Source: Tubulanus polymorphus
Lineage: Eukaryota; Nemertea; Palaeonemertea; Tubulaniformes; Tubulanidae
DNA: 64,000 nt
Assembly: GCF_964204645.1 (NCBI RefSeq)
Contig: NC_134036.1
Location: forward strand, 2,046,001-2,110,000
Reading direction: 5' to 3'
The translations under genes and the position numbers were made by a program. A model generated the notes under the pieces. The model worked only from the letters and a program-made list of their open reading frames with translations. It ran no database searches and was not told where the DNA came from. Positions 47,100 through 59,399 of the stretch are shown here, piece by piece. Numbering within the stretch: position 1 is the stretch's first letter; every line of letters begins with the position of its first letter.

Positions 47100-47580
47100 T
47101 TTCAACCAGCCCTGGAAGTGGTAGTATCCACAGTGATCTCCGTCGCACTTCCAGATCCTATAGTTCACCAAACTTGTGGTACACCAGGCGCAAACGTTCT
47201 TGGCGAAGTCGCGCTCGAAATACAACAGTACACGTTACCTCACAATAAGAAGGACTCCATCAGTAAAAATGGTTGTATCCAAAGTGATATCCGTCATTCT
47301 CCGATCCTATAGTTTACCCAACTTTGCTACATCAGACACTAACGTCCTTGGCAAAGTCGCGCTCGACACAATAGTAGCACAAGTACAATAGTACACGTAA
47401 CCTCTCAGTAAGGAGGACTCCATGGATGTCGATATCAATAAAAAGCGATATTAACATTCGATGAAGAGGGTTAACTGGTTGAAACAGTGACACGGAGGGG
47501 ATTGGCGGAGAGCTCTCGTCGGAGGCTTTTAGGCAAAATTGGCTGTTAACATAGTGTGCCAGACGCCACACTAAAACACA
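47100..47580 (+). repeat. About 160-bp tandem duplication of a dispersed repeat
   Basis: ATCCACAGTGATCTCCGTCG (47127) and ATCCAAAGTGATATCCGTCA (47277) each lead to CGATCCTATAGTT, then ACACTAACGT/ACCAGGCGCAAACGT and AAGTCGCGCTCGA. Related sequence is at 11690-11825. Confidence 0.75.
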
Positions 47581-47819
47581 GTATCAAAAGTACAAAAGAA
47601 GTCGCGAAAATAACCCCATGAATATCAATGTCAATTACAAGTTTGTTTACTCTATAAATCCGCCAATGACGTGTAGTTATAGATACTATCAAATTCTCAA
47701 CAACTCCATGAACTCGTTAAGACAACATAACATTAACACGTGGTATCATAGACTTTTCCAGAAAAAAAAAGGATTGAATGTCAATATCGATAAAATCCAA
47801 CTTGACATTCATCAACAGG

Positions 47820-48075
47820 TGGTGTTGTAATGATGGCTGCCATTATAATCACCCAATGACGTCACGATACTTTAAAACATGAATCACCTGAGATCTGGTA
47901 TTATAGGCACTTCCAGAAAAATGGCATCCTTCATGACATCATAAAATGGCCGCTTCCTTAGGTCACTTTCTGAAATGACTTTTTACAGAACAATCACTGA
48001 TTCAGTTTTAGTGTCGCCGATAAATCAAGTCTCAAGTAAGTAATTGATGACGTCATAGGGGGCGTTTTATGGACG
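47820..48075 (+). repeat. CRE-bearing dispersed repeat, cluster 6
   Basis: A unit with TGACGTCA at 47857-47864 is in one orientation, and one at 48048-48055 is in the opposite orientation, followed by ATAGGGGGCGTTTTATGGAC. Confidence 0.7.
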
Positions 48076-48299
48076 AAGACACTTTAGAGAGAAGTGATGC
48101 TTAGCCGAAGGAGTGTGTAGATCAAGTATCAGCCATTCTAACGGAAAAAATCCCATTCCAAACGCCCACACAGACAGACACAAAGTTGTGGACAACGGAT
48201 GAAAACATTGTTGAATATTTGAATTGCATCGCGTGATTCGTAAAGGGTTAATACGTCGGTTATTGTCTGTTCGATATTAACGGAACCAGCAAAGATACG

Positions 48300-48545
48300 T
48301 TAACAGTCGTAAATCACGCGAACCAAAAAATGTCGTCTCTGTTTGGTAAATATTACGAGTTTGCACGATTTGTTTGTGTGTCTGTTCTGTAGTACGTCGA
48401 GACGGCCGTCGTTTGACAGTTGTGAAATTGGTCTGTCCTCTCTCGAGTAAACACGTAAATGAGCCGCCGCGGAGTTATTCGGTATCGTGTCGAGCAGTTT
48501 GAAGTTATATTCCGATTGAGTAGTAGGGTATCGTGTTAGGCAGAC
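48300..48545 (-). CDS. Possible terminal exon or exon remnant, unknown
   Basis: On the minus strand about 70 codons with a non-repetitive composition (FKLLDTIPNNSAAAHLRVYS, then a Lys/Arg-rich end) run to a TAA near 48300. The upstream part of the open frame overlaps a repeat and is not trusted. I recognise no family, no clear acceptor was fixed, and a chance open frame in CpG-richer DNA is the main alternative. Confidence 0.2.
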   Translation of the reverse strand, partial: VCLTRYPTTQSEYNFKLLDTIPNNSAAAHLRVYSREDRPISQLSNDGRLDVLQNRHTNKSCKLVIFTKQRRHFLVRVIYDC

Positions 48546-48559
48546 TATTGTACGCAAAT

Positions 48560-48870
48560 GAAGCATACTTGTTTCGGTTGCGCTAGTGGTATTTGCTAAT
48601 GGCGTACTAGAACGCTCTTCAGAGGTCGTTGAACCAACCGTGACATCCATTATCCTACATTCCAACTCACTCTTCACGTACTCTATAGATGGCGCACTAC
48701 TAGAATTCTCTAATGGCGTACTTGACCTCTCGTAAAGAGGACATCTTACCCCCAATGGCTCCTAGCATCTTATCCCACCTCACTCTCTCAATCTCTATAG
48801 ACCTCACATTAACCTTTGCCACGCTACAAGAATTCGCTAATGGCGTACTAGACCTCTTAACTAAGGGGAT
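48560..48870 (+). repeat. Diverged repeat with CTAATGGCGTAC core
   Basis: TGCTAATGGCGTACTAGA, TCTAATGGCGTACTTGA and CGCTAATGGCGTACTAGA recur near 48595, 48710 and 48837, each followed by a CCTCT-rich stretch. Confidence 0.7.
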
Positions 48871-49475
48871 ATCTTACCCCGAAGGTCTAACCCTAACATC
48901 CCATATCCCACCTCTCTCCCTCGACAGTCCTCGTCCCACACTCGCTCGTTTTCGCTTCGCTCTGGACAAACGGCGTTCTTATCAGAATCTCAAGGGTCGG
49001 ACGTAAATGTGTCAGCGAAAATGAATAATTAACTAATGGTGTCGATTGAGCATAAACAAAGATAACACGAAACGGACATTCGGGAGCAGACGATTTCCAC
49101 AAACACCAGGAAATCTACTGAACACGTGACGTGTGTGGGTTGATGGTTGGTAAAGGGTTAATCCCAGCGGAGAAAAAACACAATAAATCATGTTTACGGA
49201 ACTAACTACACTATTCGTCCCGTGCGACGTCTTAAAACTGCGTTCAGCTAATCCGTTACCTAATAAACTCGTTCGCCTCGCCGTCCCTAGGGGGCGATAG
49301 TAGGTGATTCAATAGCGACGCTATTGGCGGTGATAAAACGGTCCCCCGGGGACCGACTCGGCAGGTCATATTTTATTTAGCTCCACTCTCAGGAGGTGCC
49401 ATCTCTTCATGGGATCAACCAATAACTGTGAAGGATTTATCAATCTGACTGCGACCTTACATTTCCGTAACTACC
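48871..49475. other. Non-coding, nothing recognised
   Basis: No exon or array was identified. A weak C/G palindrome GGTCCCCCGGGGACC lies at about 49341-49355. Confidence 0.4.
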
Positions 49476-50815
49476 TTGACACACATCATTTCAGTGTCAA
49501 GTTCGGACGATCAGTTTTTGAAAGTGTGCTGATAAAATGTCTAATATCTGGTGTTTGTAGTTCATTTTCAATTAGAAATGTCTCAGGTGAAGCACTGAAC
49601 ACATGTGAAGTGTGGACGATCAGTTTTTGAAAGTGTGCTGATAAAATGCCTAATATCTGGTGTTTGTAGTTCATTTTCAATTAGAAATGTCTCAGGTGAA
49701 GCACTGGACACATGTGAAGTGTGGACGATCAGTTTTTTAAAGTGAGCTGTTAAAATGTCTAATGTCTGGTGTTTGTAGTTCATTTCCAATTAGAAATGTC
49801 TCAGGTGAAGCACTGAACACATGTGAAGTGTGGACGATCAGTTTTTGAAAGTGTGCTGATAAAATGTCTAATATCTGGTGTTTGTAGTTCATTTTCAATT
49901 AGAAATGTCTCAGGTGAAGCACTGAACACATGTGAAGTGTGGACGATCAGTTTTTAAAAGTGTGCTGATAAAATGCCTAATATCTGGTGTTTGTAGTTCA
50001 TTTTCAATTAGAAATGTCTCAGGTGAAGCACTGAACACACGTGAAGTGTGGACGATCAGTTTTTAAAAGTGTGCTGATAAAATGTCTAATATCTGGTGTT
50101 TGTAGTTCATTTTCAATTAGAAATGTCTCAGGTGAAGCACTGAACACATGTGAAGTGTGGACGATCAGTTTTTAAAAGTGTGCTGATAAAATGTCTAATA
50201 TCTGGTGTTTGTAGTTCATTTTCAATTAGAAATGTCCCAGGTGAAGCACTGAACATCAGTTTCTGAAAGTGTGCTGATAAAATGTCTAATGTCTGGTGTT
50301 TGTAGTTCATTTCCAATTAGAAATGTCTCAGGTGAAGCACTGAACACATGTGAAGTGTGGACGATCAGTTTTTGAAAGTGTGCTGATAAAATGTCTAATA
50401 TCTGGTGTTTGTAGTTCATTTTCAATTAGAAATGTCTCAGGTGAAGCACTGAACACATGTGAAGTGTGGACGATCAGTTTTTAAAAGTGTGCTGATAAAA
50501 TGCCTAATATCTGGTGTTTGTAGTTCATTTTCAATTAGAAATGTCTCAGGTGAAGCACTGAACACACGTGAAGTGTGGACGATCAGTTTTTAAAAGTGTG
50601 CTGATAAAATGTCTAATATCTGGTGTTTGTAGTTCATTTTCAATTAGAAATGTCTCAGGTGAAGCACTGAACACATGTGAAGTGTGGACGATCAGCTTTT
50701 GAAAGTGTGCTGATAAAATGTCTAATATCTGGTGTTTGTAGTTCATTTTCAATTAGAAATGTCCCAGGTGAAGCACTGAACATCAGTTTCTGAAAGTGTG
50801 CTGATAAAAAACTTC
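49476..50815 (+). repeat. 109-bp minisatellite with 527-bp higher-order repeat
   Basis: CTAATATCTGGTGTTTGTAG recurs at 49541, 49650, 49759, 49868, 49977, 50086 and 50195 (109 bp each), then at 50286 after a 91-bp variant unit lacking 18 bp. The variant CTAATGTCTG...TTTCCAATTAG occurs at 49759 and 50286, and the short unit ends the blocks at 50285 and 50812. The block of 4 x 109 + 91 = 527 bp is therefore duplicated. Confidence 0.97.
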
Positions 50816-51214
50816 CAAATATCACCTTCGACTGGTACAACGACTCTCCAAAGATGAGATATTTGAGGAGGTAGTGGATCCATGTTTCGATGAATAAGGA
50901 CGGCTCCTACTTTTTCGCACGTTGCAAATTCCGTTCACGTTCGTGTGGCTAACAATTAATCAGCGACAGATTTCAAATCTCCCATCAGGTTAAATAACGA
51001 CGAATCGACGAGATAGCTCCCGATATCTCGATATGTATCTCGACGGGGATATTTCTCTATCTCGACGGGAATCTCGTTGTGCTCGGAATACCCCGCGAAC
51101 ACATCGCCAGCAATAAAACTTTTTTATTGCTTACTACAAACACTGATTCCTCGCTTGCCGATGGGAGTTTTATATGGATGAGATTTGATGTCGGATTTAC
51201 TTCGTATTGGCTCA
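50816..51214. other. Non-coding, nothing recognised
   Basis: Imperfect ATCTCGACGGGGATAT-type repeats lie around 51010-51075. No gene. Confidence 0.45.
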
Positions 51215-51790
51215 TGAATTTACAACTGTGGAACTAACTCCAGAGTAAATTAAATCCATACAACAGTGAAACTGGGTTCGGAGTCAAATTAAATCCATAC
51301 AACTGTGGAACTGGGTCCAGAGGTAAATTAACCCCACAAAACTGTGGAACTTGGTCCAGAGTCAAATCAAACCAACTCAACTGTGGAACTGGGTTCAGAA
51401 TAAAATTAAAACCACACAACTGTGGAACTGAATCCAGAGACAAATCAAACCCACGCTTGCTGTGGAACTGGGTCCAGGGTCTAATTAAACCCATACAACT
51501 GTGGGACTAGATTCATAGACAAATCAAACCCACGCTTGCTGTGGAACTGGATCAAGAGTTAAATTAAAACCACACAACTGTGGAACTGGATCAAGAGTTA
51601 AATTAAATCCACTCAACTGTGGAACTGGGTCCAGAGTCTAATTAAACCCATACAACTGCGGAACTGGATCCAGAGACAAATCAAACCCACGCTTGCTGTG
51701 GAACTGGATCAAGAGTTAAATTAAATCCACTCAACTGTGGAACTGGATTCAGAGTCAAATTAAACCCACACAACTGTAGGACTGAGTCCG
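51215..51790 (+). repeat. About 39-bp minisatellite, array 2
   Basis: Units with CACAACTGTGGAACTGG and TCCAGAGTCAAATTAAA belong to the same family as 22010-22440. A variant CCCACGCTTGCTGTGGAACT recurs at about 51450, 51530 and 51685, which marks internal block duplication. Confidence 0.93.
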
Positions 51791-53159
51791 GGTCATGGAT
51801 GGAGAGAGCGAGAGGGAGAGATAGGCGGAGAGAGTGGTGAAGCCTTCCAAAATCTCGTCTCTCGTCTGCCATTCCTCGGGGGAAGCTATAATTACCTGTT
51901 TGCTTGGCGAGATCGACCAGGCGAATCAAAATGCCTAACTAGCCGTTTCAAATCTCCTACCGAACGCGAAGCCATAACAACTACTCCGGGAGTAGCAGCT
52001 AACACACGTCTTCTTATCTTACATAGACTTATCCGGTCTTACCACCTCTTACCGAGCGGCAAGGAAGATGTTAGCCGATTTGTGTAATACGTCATCACAA
52101 TTAGGGCGATTAGATTTTCGTTTGTAAGGCTTTCCTTTTTTTCGCTGTTGTTTTTGTCGGAGGTATTTGAATAACATCGGAAACAATGCGACTTCGGTAG
52201 GTGGCGCCACTGACCTGGGGAAATTCGGGGAATTATGACCAATTTTACCAAAAAAACAGGAAAACTCTTTTCACCTATTTCCAAACTCTTACTTTGAAAT
52301 ATTATCATCCATCTTTTTCCCCGAACTCCCAACCAGCTAACCAACTTCAAGAACTTTTTTCTCCATTTCCTCCGCTAACACTAAGCGTAATAGAGTCAGA
52401 ATATGCTGATTCTCTTTATTTGAATTTTCACATTTTTTAATATCAATAATTTTGCAACAGAGTTTATCGAGAATGAAAAGGTCACGCGCGCGCTCGACAC
52501 CTAATTATGGTAATTGTACACGCCATCGGAAAACTCCAGGCTCTGGGGATTAGAATTGAGCGTCGACCCTCCGAGATTGTAGCGGCAGGTGATTTTATTG
52601 TTCAAATGTCATCGACGTCGTTTCTTATCGGTTCAAAAACCGTTGACAGATCTAATTTGAATATGGATATCAAATTCGAGAAAGATAAAAATCCACCCGC
52701 GCGACGCGCATCTGAATTTTCGTCGAAAAGCAATTTTCGATTTGAAAAAGTTATCATCGTCACCACCACATCGAGGTTGAGTGGTCGAGTAAATCAGGAA
52801 TTTCTTTTCAAAATTGATATTTCAAATTCGCAGAAACGAAATCTCAAATTAACGGCACCAGGCACTCACCATTTCACCATACTCGATCGAGAGAGGCGGA
52901 ATGCGTGTCGGGAGAATACGTTAATTTGAAATTCAAAATCATCCGTCAACAGCAACCACCGCATAAGTGCGTAACGGGCATGCGAAATACGAAATTCGAA
53001 AATAACCGTCAACTCTGTGTCAACCGTCGCGGTGGTCTTATCACGTTCGCGTGAATTCCCGCGAGATCTCGTCGGATAACGCGACAGGCGACGAGAGTTC
53101 GGGTATTTAAAAATTGATCGTTCTCCCTCTCTTTCTCGACTGGGAACGAAGATCGTATC
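51791..53159. other. Non-coding region
   Basis: Open frames here (for example 52507-52929 on the + strand) show no recognised domain and no good splice context, and I do not call them. Confidence 0.4.
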
Positions 53160-54420
53160 TCGATAATCTGTCAAAACCGACCAACGACATTCGACAAACG
53201 ACGAACGATTCTCGTCGTAAGCAAGTCGTAAAATGGCGGCGAAGGAGGAATGTCGCTTATTGAGAGACCTGATTGTAAAATCAAATATTAAATCACTTTA
53301 CACCGAATTTTCTGCCGTTTGAATATGGAAAAGGAACATTAACGTAACGTAAGCGTTTTGCCGAAACTACGTTGGAACACGTTAACGTTGTGTGTCGACG
53401 TGACGTTGAAACGTTAGACGTTTGTTTACGTCGAGAAGTTATGAAACGTCGGGCGCGAGTTTACGACCGTAGTTTACGCTACGAAAACGTCGTATAATCC
53501 AGCGCAATCTTTACGTAAACGTGACTTGAATTGTTGAACAACGTAAAAAAAAATGAAGTGTTCAACGTTCAACGTAAAGTTCGACAATACGGATACATTG
53601 TAGAGGTAGCGCCATCTATTGTGGCGCTTTAAAGTTGCTGTACATCTGATTCATACAAGCAGCCATCTTTTCATGAAGGTTCTACAAAACAAAATGAGTC
53701 GGGATGTGACGTCATAGAAAGGGAATGAATGGAGGAAGCGCCATCTATTGTCGTAACTATAAAGTTGCCGTAAAGTTGATCGTTCAGAAAACGAAAACTG
53801 AGAATCAGAAAAAAGTAACACGAACGAGAAACGGAGCTGTAAATCATCGCAGACGATTTCGATTAGAATTAGGTCTTTGGCAAATAGCGATGAAACGGCC
53901 GCCATTTTTCATTTCGTTTGGTATTTACGATGTTTACCGAACGTGCCCGACACGACATCGATATCTCATCGGACGATCATCGTTACTATCGCCCTCTAGC
54001 GCCAAATCCGCTTAGATTTATGATTAGGTCAACAACGGCTTTTACCAGCCGACATAAATCACCGTCTGCGCCCTTCCCCCTCCGCCCCTACACGCAGACG
54101 AGACCCCCCTCTCCCCAAACACCAGACCTAATATTTACCCGAAATATCAGACGAACGAAATCTCGCGCTAAATCACGTACACTAACAAACGAACGAGATT
54201 CGGAACTGCGGCGACGTGTGATTTTATAACGTTTCTTAACGGCTCAATTCCGTGACGACATACGTACAGCGCACGTAACGTTAGCGTTAACGTCAACATT
54301 TCCGACGTTAAGAAACGTTAACGTCAAAACTTGGTAACTTTCGGCGTTATTTATGATCGTTTTCTGACATTTCGTGATTTTTTTTTAAATTGTTGCAAGG
54401 GTCGTTAGGCGTTTGTTGAA
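53160..54420. promoter_or_regulatory. CpG-rich, ACGT-dense island
   Basis: Between 53340 and 53580 the tetranucleotide ACGT occurs about 17 times, and it is dense again at 54240-54330. YY1-like ATGGCGGC motifs lie on the + strand at 53233 (AAAATGGCGGC) and on the minus strand near 53900 (plus strand GGCCGCCATTTTT). A GCGCCATCTATTGT string recurs at 53611 and 53740. One perfect CRE is at 53707-53714. This is a candidate promoter or CpG island. The 53233 ATG opens only 29 codons. Confidence 0.35.
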
Positions 54421-55320
54421 AGTCGTTTGTTGTAAGTCTATTGTTGGACGTCTTATGCCGAAAATCGGATGAACCATTGTTGGCGGCGTTTGTTGCTCGA
54501 TTCTCGACGAGGAACCGGAACCGGACGCGCGGTCAATCTTTACTCGTAACGGCGTTTCGTAGCAACGTCGATACGGGTCGATCGTAAAATACAGAAAACG
54601 GCATCCGAAACGTCAATTTTGTTTCGACCGTGTCCAGAGTAAACAAACGAAACGTCGATTGCTGTTGAATATTTGATGACGGAATCGATGGCGAATTCGT
54701 GCTTAAAACAAACACACTGCCCCCTATTAGTACAAACAAACGCAGGCGTTTCCAGTGTCCTCTGTGTCAAATGCCAAAGGACCCTGTCTGGCAAACATAC
54801 AAAGGGGATTATAATCCCCAGTTTTGTTTAATGCCAAAAGGACCTTGTTTGGCAAAGGGGATTTCACTGCGCCTTTTCTAAATGCCAAAAGGACCGATGA
54901 CCCTATGGCCGATTTTTGTCTCCTGCTAAGTAAAATAAGAAACATCTTTTTCACCAAATTTTATTGGACCCATTGCAGAACCACAGCACGATTCCGCGGC
55001 AACATCAAAATCATTATAACAGTGGGAGCCGTTACGCCGCGTCGGTTATTTTGAAATTCAAATTTTGACTTCATGCCGCGATATGATGAATACGAAGGCT
55101 GCACAGTCAGGCAGGTACTAGCACCAGTAGCAGCAGCAGTAACAGGAGCACCGCGGTGTTGCAGCATTTATCTTCATCAGAGGCGAGATAGTTATGACAG
55201 CTAGTTGTAATAGATCGACTCTAACAGCGAATAAACATGCATTGAAAACCACAAAGCTACAAACCGTTTCACCTGCATTTTTATTAAGTCACCAACTGTG
55301 AGTTGTCAAGAATAATGTCT
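54421..55320. other. Non-coding, small repeats
   Basis: AATGCCAAAGGACCCTG, AATGCCAAAAGGACCTTG and AATGCCAAAAGGACCGATG recur at about 54768, 54830 and 54882. No gene is supported. Confidence 0.5.
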
Positions 55321-55329
55321 TGTGCGGGG

Positions 55330-55610
55330 CACTTCTCAGTGCATGGGTCATCCGTGTGGGTGGGTCAACTTTCTGTTGATGGCCCATCCTTCTGTGGTTG
55401 GGTCAACATTCTGTTAGTGGCCCATCCTTCTGTGGTTAGTCAACTTTCTGTTGGTGGCCCATCCTTCTGTGGTTGGTCAACTTTCTGTTGGTGGCCCATT
55501 CTTCTGTGGTTGGGCCAATTATCTTGGATTTGGCCATCCATTTGTGGTTGGGTCATGTTGGTGGGTCATCCTTTTGTGGCTGGGTCCTGTTGGTGGCATA
55601 TCCCAATTTC
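55330..55610 (+). repeat. About 36-bp minisatellite
   Basis: CTTTCTGTTGGTGGCCCATC and TTCTGTGGTTGGGTCAAC recur about seven times with indels. Confidence 0.88.
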
Positions 55611-55639
55611 TTGGTAACGCCACTAGGATGAAAAGGAAT

Positions 55640-55965
55640 GCTATGTATGCCCTACTATGGGATGCCCTACTATGGGAATGCTCCCCTATGGGATGCTGCT
55701 CCGGAAGGAAAGCCCCCACTATGGGATGCTGTTCCAAAGGGAATGCTCCACTGTGGGATCATGCTCCGGAAGGTATGCCCCACTATGGGATGCTGTTCCA
55801 AAGGGAATGCTCCCCTATGGGATGCTGTTCCAGAAGGTATGCCCCACAATGGGATGCTGCTCCAGAAGGTATGCCCCACAATGGGATGCTGCTCCAGAAG
55901 GTATGCTCCACTACAGGATGTTGCTCCAAAAGGAATGCTCCACTACCGCTATATTATATAACCAC
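55640..55965 (+). repeat. About 32-bp minisatellite open in three frames
   Basis: Units such as AATGGGATGCTGCTCCAGAA followed by GGTATGCCCCAC, about ten copies. Like the array at 13798 it has no stop in any of the three forward frames, so overlapping open frames arise automatically. It directly follows the 36-bp array. Confidence 0.9.
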
Positions 55966-57049
55966 AATGTGCTCTAGTTAGTGACTGTGACGATGAAGAG
56001 GATATTGTGATAAACCGCTTCCTAAATGTCAAAAGCATTGATTAAACTTATTCCCGCTAATTTGAGCTGTATCCCTGGTTATTACTCGAGGATTAAACGA
56101 AACGCCGATACGATAGATATAATACCGGGTTGTTGAAAAAATAGCTTTCGAAAGAGGTGCGCGCGAGATTAAATTTTCAAATTAATTCTCTCGCCGTCGC
56201 TGTTCTCAAATACCCGCCGGTCCCGAACAGCGAGGAGTAAAAGAAGCGAGAATTGCAATTAACAATCTGGGATTGTAGCCCCGGGAGACATCGACACCGT
56301 CATAGGTACCACCGTGTCTGCACGTGGTGGGCGTCGGGTGGCTCCGATAGTAGACAGAGGGGTGAGAGAGGGGATGTGAAAAAGGATCTGATTCTGAGAG
56401 GGGTGCATCCCTATGATTAAAAGGGCACCTGCAAAGAAAGCTCATCGCAATCATTATCTTACGGAAATATAGAGAACAGGAATGCAGGAATTTAGAATTT
56501 GATAGATAGCAGTGTACTATTTTTCATTTTATCGTTAAACTTCAAGGTAACTTGACATTTTACACGGCACCTCTTGCACTCCAACCTTGGATCCGTCCCC
56601 GCGATGGACTGCTTGAAGTTGCCTGTTCTTACTGGTGCTTTGCAGACCTGCGTCAGTTATGTACAAAGGCAGAAAAAAGACAGAAAATAAGGGGATAGTT
56701 GCTTCCAGACATAGCAGAGAAGATAAGGCAGGTAATTAACAAATTACCGAGAAAACGACACTACGCTGCTAGGGGTATGATCGTTGCTATTGTAACCGTT
56801 ATAACAATACGCAGTCGTTAGAATTTCGAAAGTTTTAATTGAAATATTGCACGCGCGAGACTCCGGGAGGCGGTTGGAAGGAAGCAAATCAGAAATGTCA
56901 GATTAAGTTTTTAATTACAGAAGGTACGTCAGGTTTGAATCAGGTGTGGTCTCAGGTGTGGTGGTGAACTTTATTCAACCGAAAGTCGGTAATAGCGATA
57001 ACTATATAAATCTCATTTTCTCAGGAGTGTCAAAGTGTCCATTGACAAG
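55966..57049. other. Non-coding, nothing recognised
   Basis: No exon, RNA gene or array was identified. Confidence 0.4.
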
Positions 57050-57360
57050 AAAGTTAACTTGATCATACCATCTCATCAGGTGAGGTGATATCCCTCAGTC
57101 AGGTCTTTCATAAACCTCATTTTTTAAAAAGCAAAAAGAAACGTTTATTAATACTATATTTTCCTCACCAGAAGAGGTGATATCCCCACATCGGATGAGG
57201 TAATATTCCCTCATTGGATCAGGTAATATCCCCCATATCAAGAGAATTGATATTTGAACATCAGGTGAGGTGATATCACCCTGAAAAGCGAAATATATCT
57301 TACATGAACCTCATTTTCTAAATGCAAAAGAAAGTTTGATTAACACTAACTTGTTCTGGG
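57050..57360 (+). repeat. About 190-bp tandem duplication
   Basis: CATCAGGTGAGGTGATATC at 57074 and 57260, with AACCTCATTTTTTAAAAAGC (57114) and AACCTCATTTTCTAAATGC (57305). Shorter GAGGTGATATCCC units recur between them. Confidence 0.8.
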
Positions 57361-58439
57361 TCACCAGGAGACTGGTGGTGGAATACATGTGAATCAAGTA
57401 ATGAAAAAGGCGGGTGAACAATAGGTGTTCGGAAAATAGATATCTAAAACGAATTGCTCATAATATATAAGAGACATATCACGTGTGGGGTCGCTAGAGA
57501 AACAAGACAAATGTAAAACAATATGTCCAAGAGGTTGTCAAGCAAGCGATGCGTGACGTAATTTGACATGTAACGGCTATAACTATAGAGTTACGAGGCA
57601 ACGCCTGGATGAGTTTGTAAGCCATTTCGATGTCTGGCACGGCGCTGTATCGTCTGCTAAGTAGCATCGGAGGATGACTTTATTTAGAAGTCTTCGGGGC
57701 ATCGTTTCATCATGATATTGATACCGGGCTTGAGCGCCACTCGGCCTTATCTGAAATGGACCAAAGATGAGTATCTGGTATATCTGGATCAAGGTCCTAC
57801 CGGTAGATCAAGATGGGGTACAAACTATGAACTTGTATGAAGTTCCCAAGGAAGGATTAGAATAAAAGACGGATATAGACTTTATAAAGACGGATTTATC
57901 CCACTAGTTCCACTGCTAGATCTGGATTACGATCGGGCCAGACTACTTGTCAAAATATCCTAATGGCAATCGAGCTTTGAAACTGGAAATAGCTGAGCTT
58001 GCCAAAATGGTAAAATGAATAGAATCAAAATGCATTTGGCCTGGGATCCAAAACCGCAGATACACTTGAGCTTGGAATAAATGGCCCTAGTGTCAGAAGT
58101 GGTATGCTAACATCAAGACTGTGACTTCGCATGCAAAACCAAATTGGTACAGAATTCACTCTTGATTATTTGCCAATAGATTTACAAGTGAATGTACTTT
58201 AAGTCGAGGCTCCTGTCGAAGTAAAGGAATAGACGAGGTTCTGAGTCATGTCTCTGTATCACTGTTTAAAACGGTCCCCGCGGGCGCAAGGTAATAACAT
58301 CACCGTGTATTATCATCTCGGCGTCCACCACATCTCATAAACACGTCAACCTAAAGTAAGATTAACAAAACTCTCGGGATTAAACAGGGAGTAAATATAA
58401 TCACTATCCCTCCAGCGACAGGAGGATAGTTCACCGATA
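57361..58439. other. Non-coding, nothing recognised
   Basis: No exon or clear array was identified. Confidence 0.4.
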
Positions 58440-59065
58440 GCTAGCTATCTCACATTGATGATGTCATAGGGGGATTAATCCAGCCACTCATCCCTCTGGG
58501 AGTGCCTATGTACCGCCAAATCACTTTGATGATGTCATAGGGGGATTCATGCAGACACTCATCCTTCCTGGCAGTGTCTACAAACCACCAAATCACTTCA
58601 AGGATGTCATAGGAAGATCTATGGGGATAGCCAGCTTTTCTAGAAGGCTCATCGCTACTTCAAGTTGGTGATGGAGGGATTTATCCAGTAACTCATCCCT
58701 CCTGGGAGTGTCTATAAACCACCAAATCACTTCGATGATGTCATAGGAAGATCTATGGTGATAGCCATCTTTTCTAGAAGGCTCATCGCCACTTCAAGTT
58801 GGTGACGTCATGGGAAAGTTTATGGGGACAGACATTTTTTCTAGAAACACCTATAGATTAATATGATGATGTCATAGGGAGACTAATGAAAACAGTCGTA
58901 TCTTCTAGATATATCTATATTTGATGATGTCATAGGGGGATAAAGACAACTACCTTTTCTAGAAGGGACGTTAATGATCAATTCGATGATGTCATAGGGG
59001 GATGGATGGAGATAGCCACCAATTCGACGACGTCGTGAGGAAATTTATGGTAGCAGCCATTTTTT
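58440..59065 (-). repeat. CRE-type dispersed repeat, reverse-orientation array
   Basis: At least eight units with GATGATGTCATAGGGGGATT cores are spaced about 75 bp apart at the left end. Most carry TGATGTCA, one change from the CRE; the unit at 58803-58810 has the perfect TGACGTCA. Orientation is opposite to clusters at 37.7-46.3 kb. Confidence 0.85.
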
Positions 59066-59399
59066 CCTAGCCATATAAGATAAATGGAGGCGCCGTTTCA
59101 TGTTGCAATCATTATTAGTAAAAAAAATCTAACGTCGCATTGCGCGGCGATTTAAACCCGGGAAAACCTTATTAACGTAAAACCCATTATGATTAACGTC
59201 GTTTCTATGACGGCTATATCTCTCGACAATATCTCTGGTAACGCTGTCGTCAAGGATTACATACGCTGCGACGGATTACGTGGCACGACGTAAACGTGTA
59301 ATCCGCACTGATTATTACCTGAATACGTAACGTAAAAAACGTAAACATAAAAAAATTTCAACGATAAATCACGTGATAGTGAATTGGCCAATTACATCA

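Noticed and set aside
49476-50815. CRISPR-like array
   Set aside because: The units are contiguous 109-bp tandem repeats without unique spacers, in a eukaryotic genome.
52507-52929. 140-codon open frame on the + strand
   Set aside because: No recognised domain, no flanking splice signals of note, and composition like its non-coding surroundings.
53233-53322. ATGGCGGCGAAGGAGG start with 29 codons (Met-Ala-Ala-Lys-Glu-Glu)
   Set aside because: It looks like a first exon but has only a weak donor (ATTGTAAAAT) and no downstream exon I could join; the motif may simply be YY1-like.
54961-55167. Possible signal-peptide-like Leu run on the minus strand near 55110-55160
   Set aside because: The Leu frame has no Met upstream and hits a stop at once; it derives from a CAG/TAG-rich stretch.
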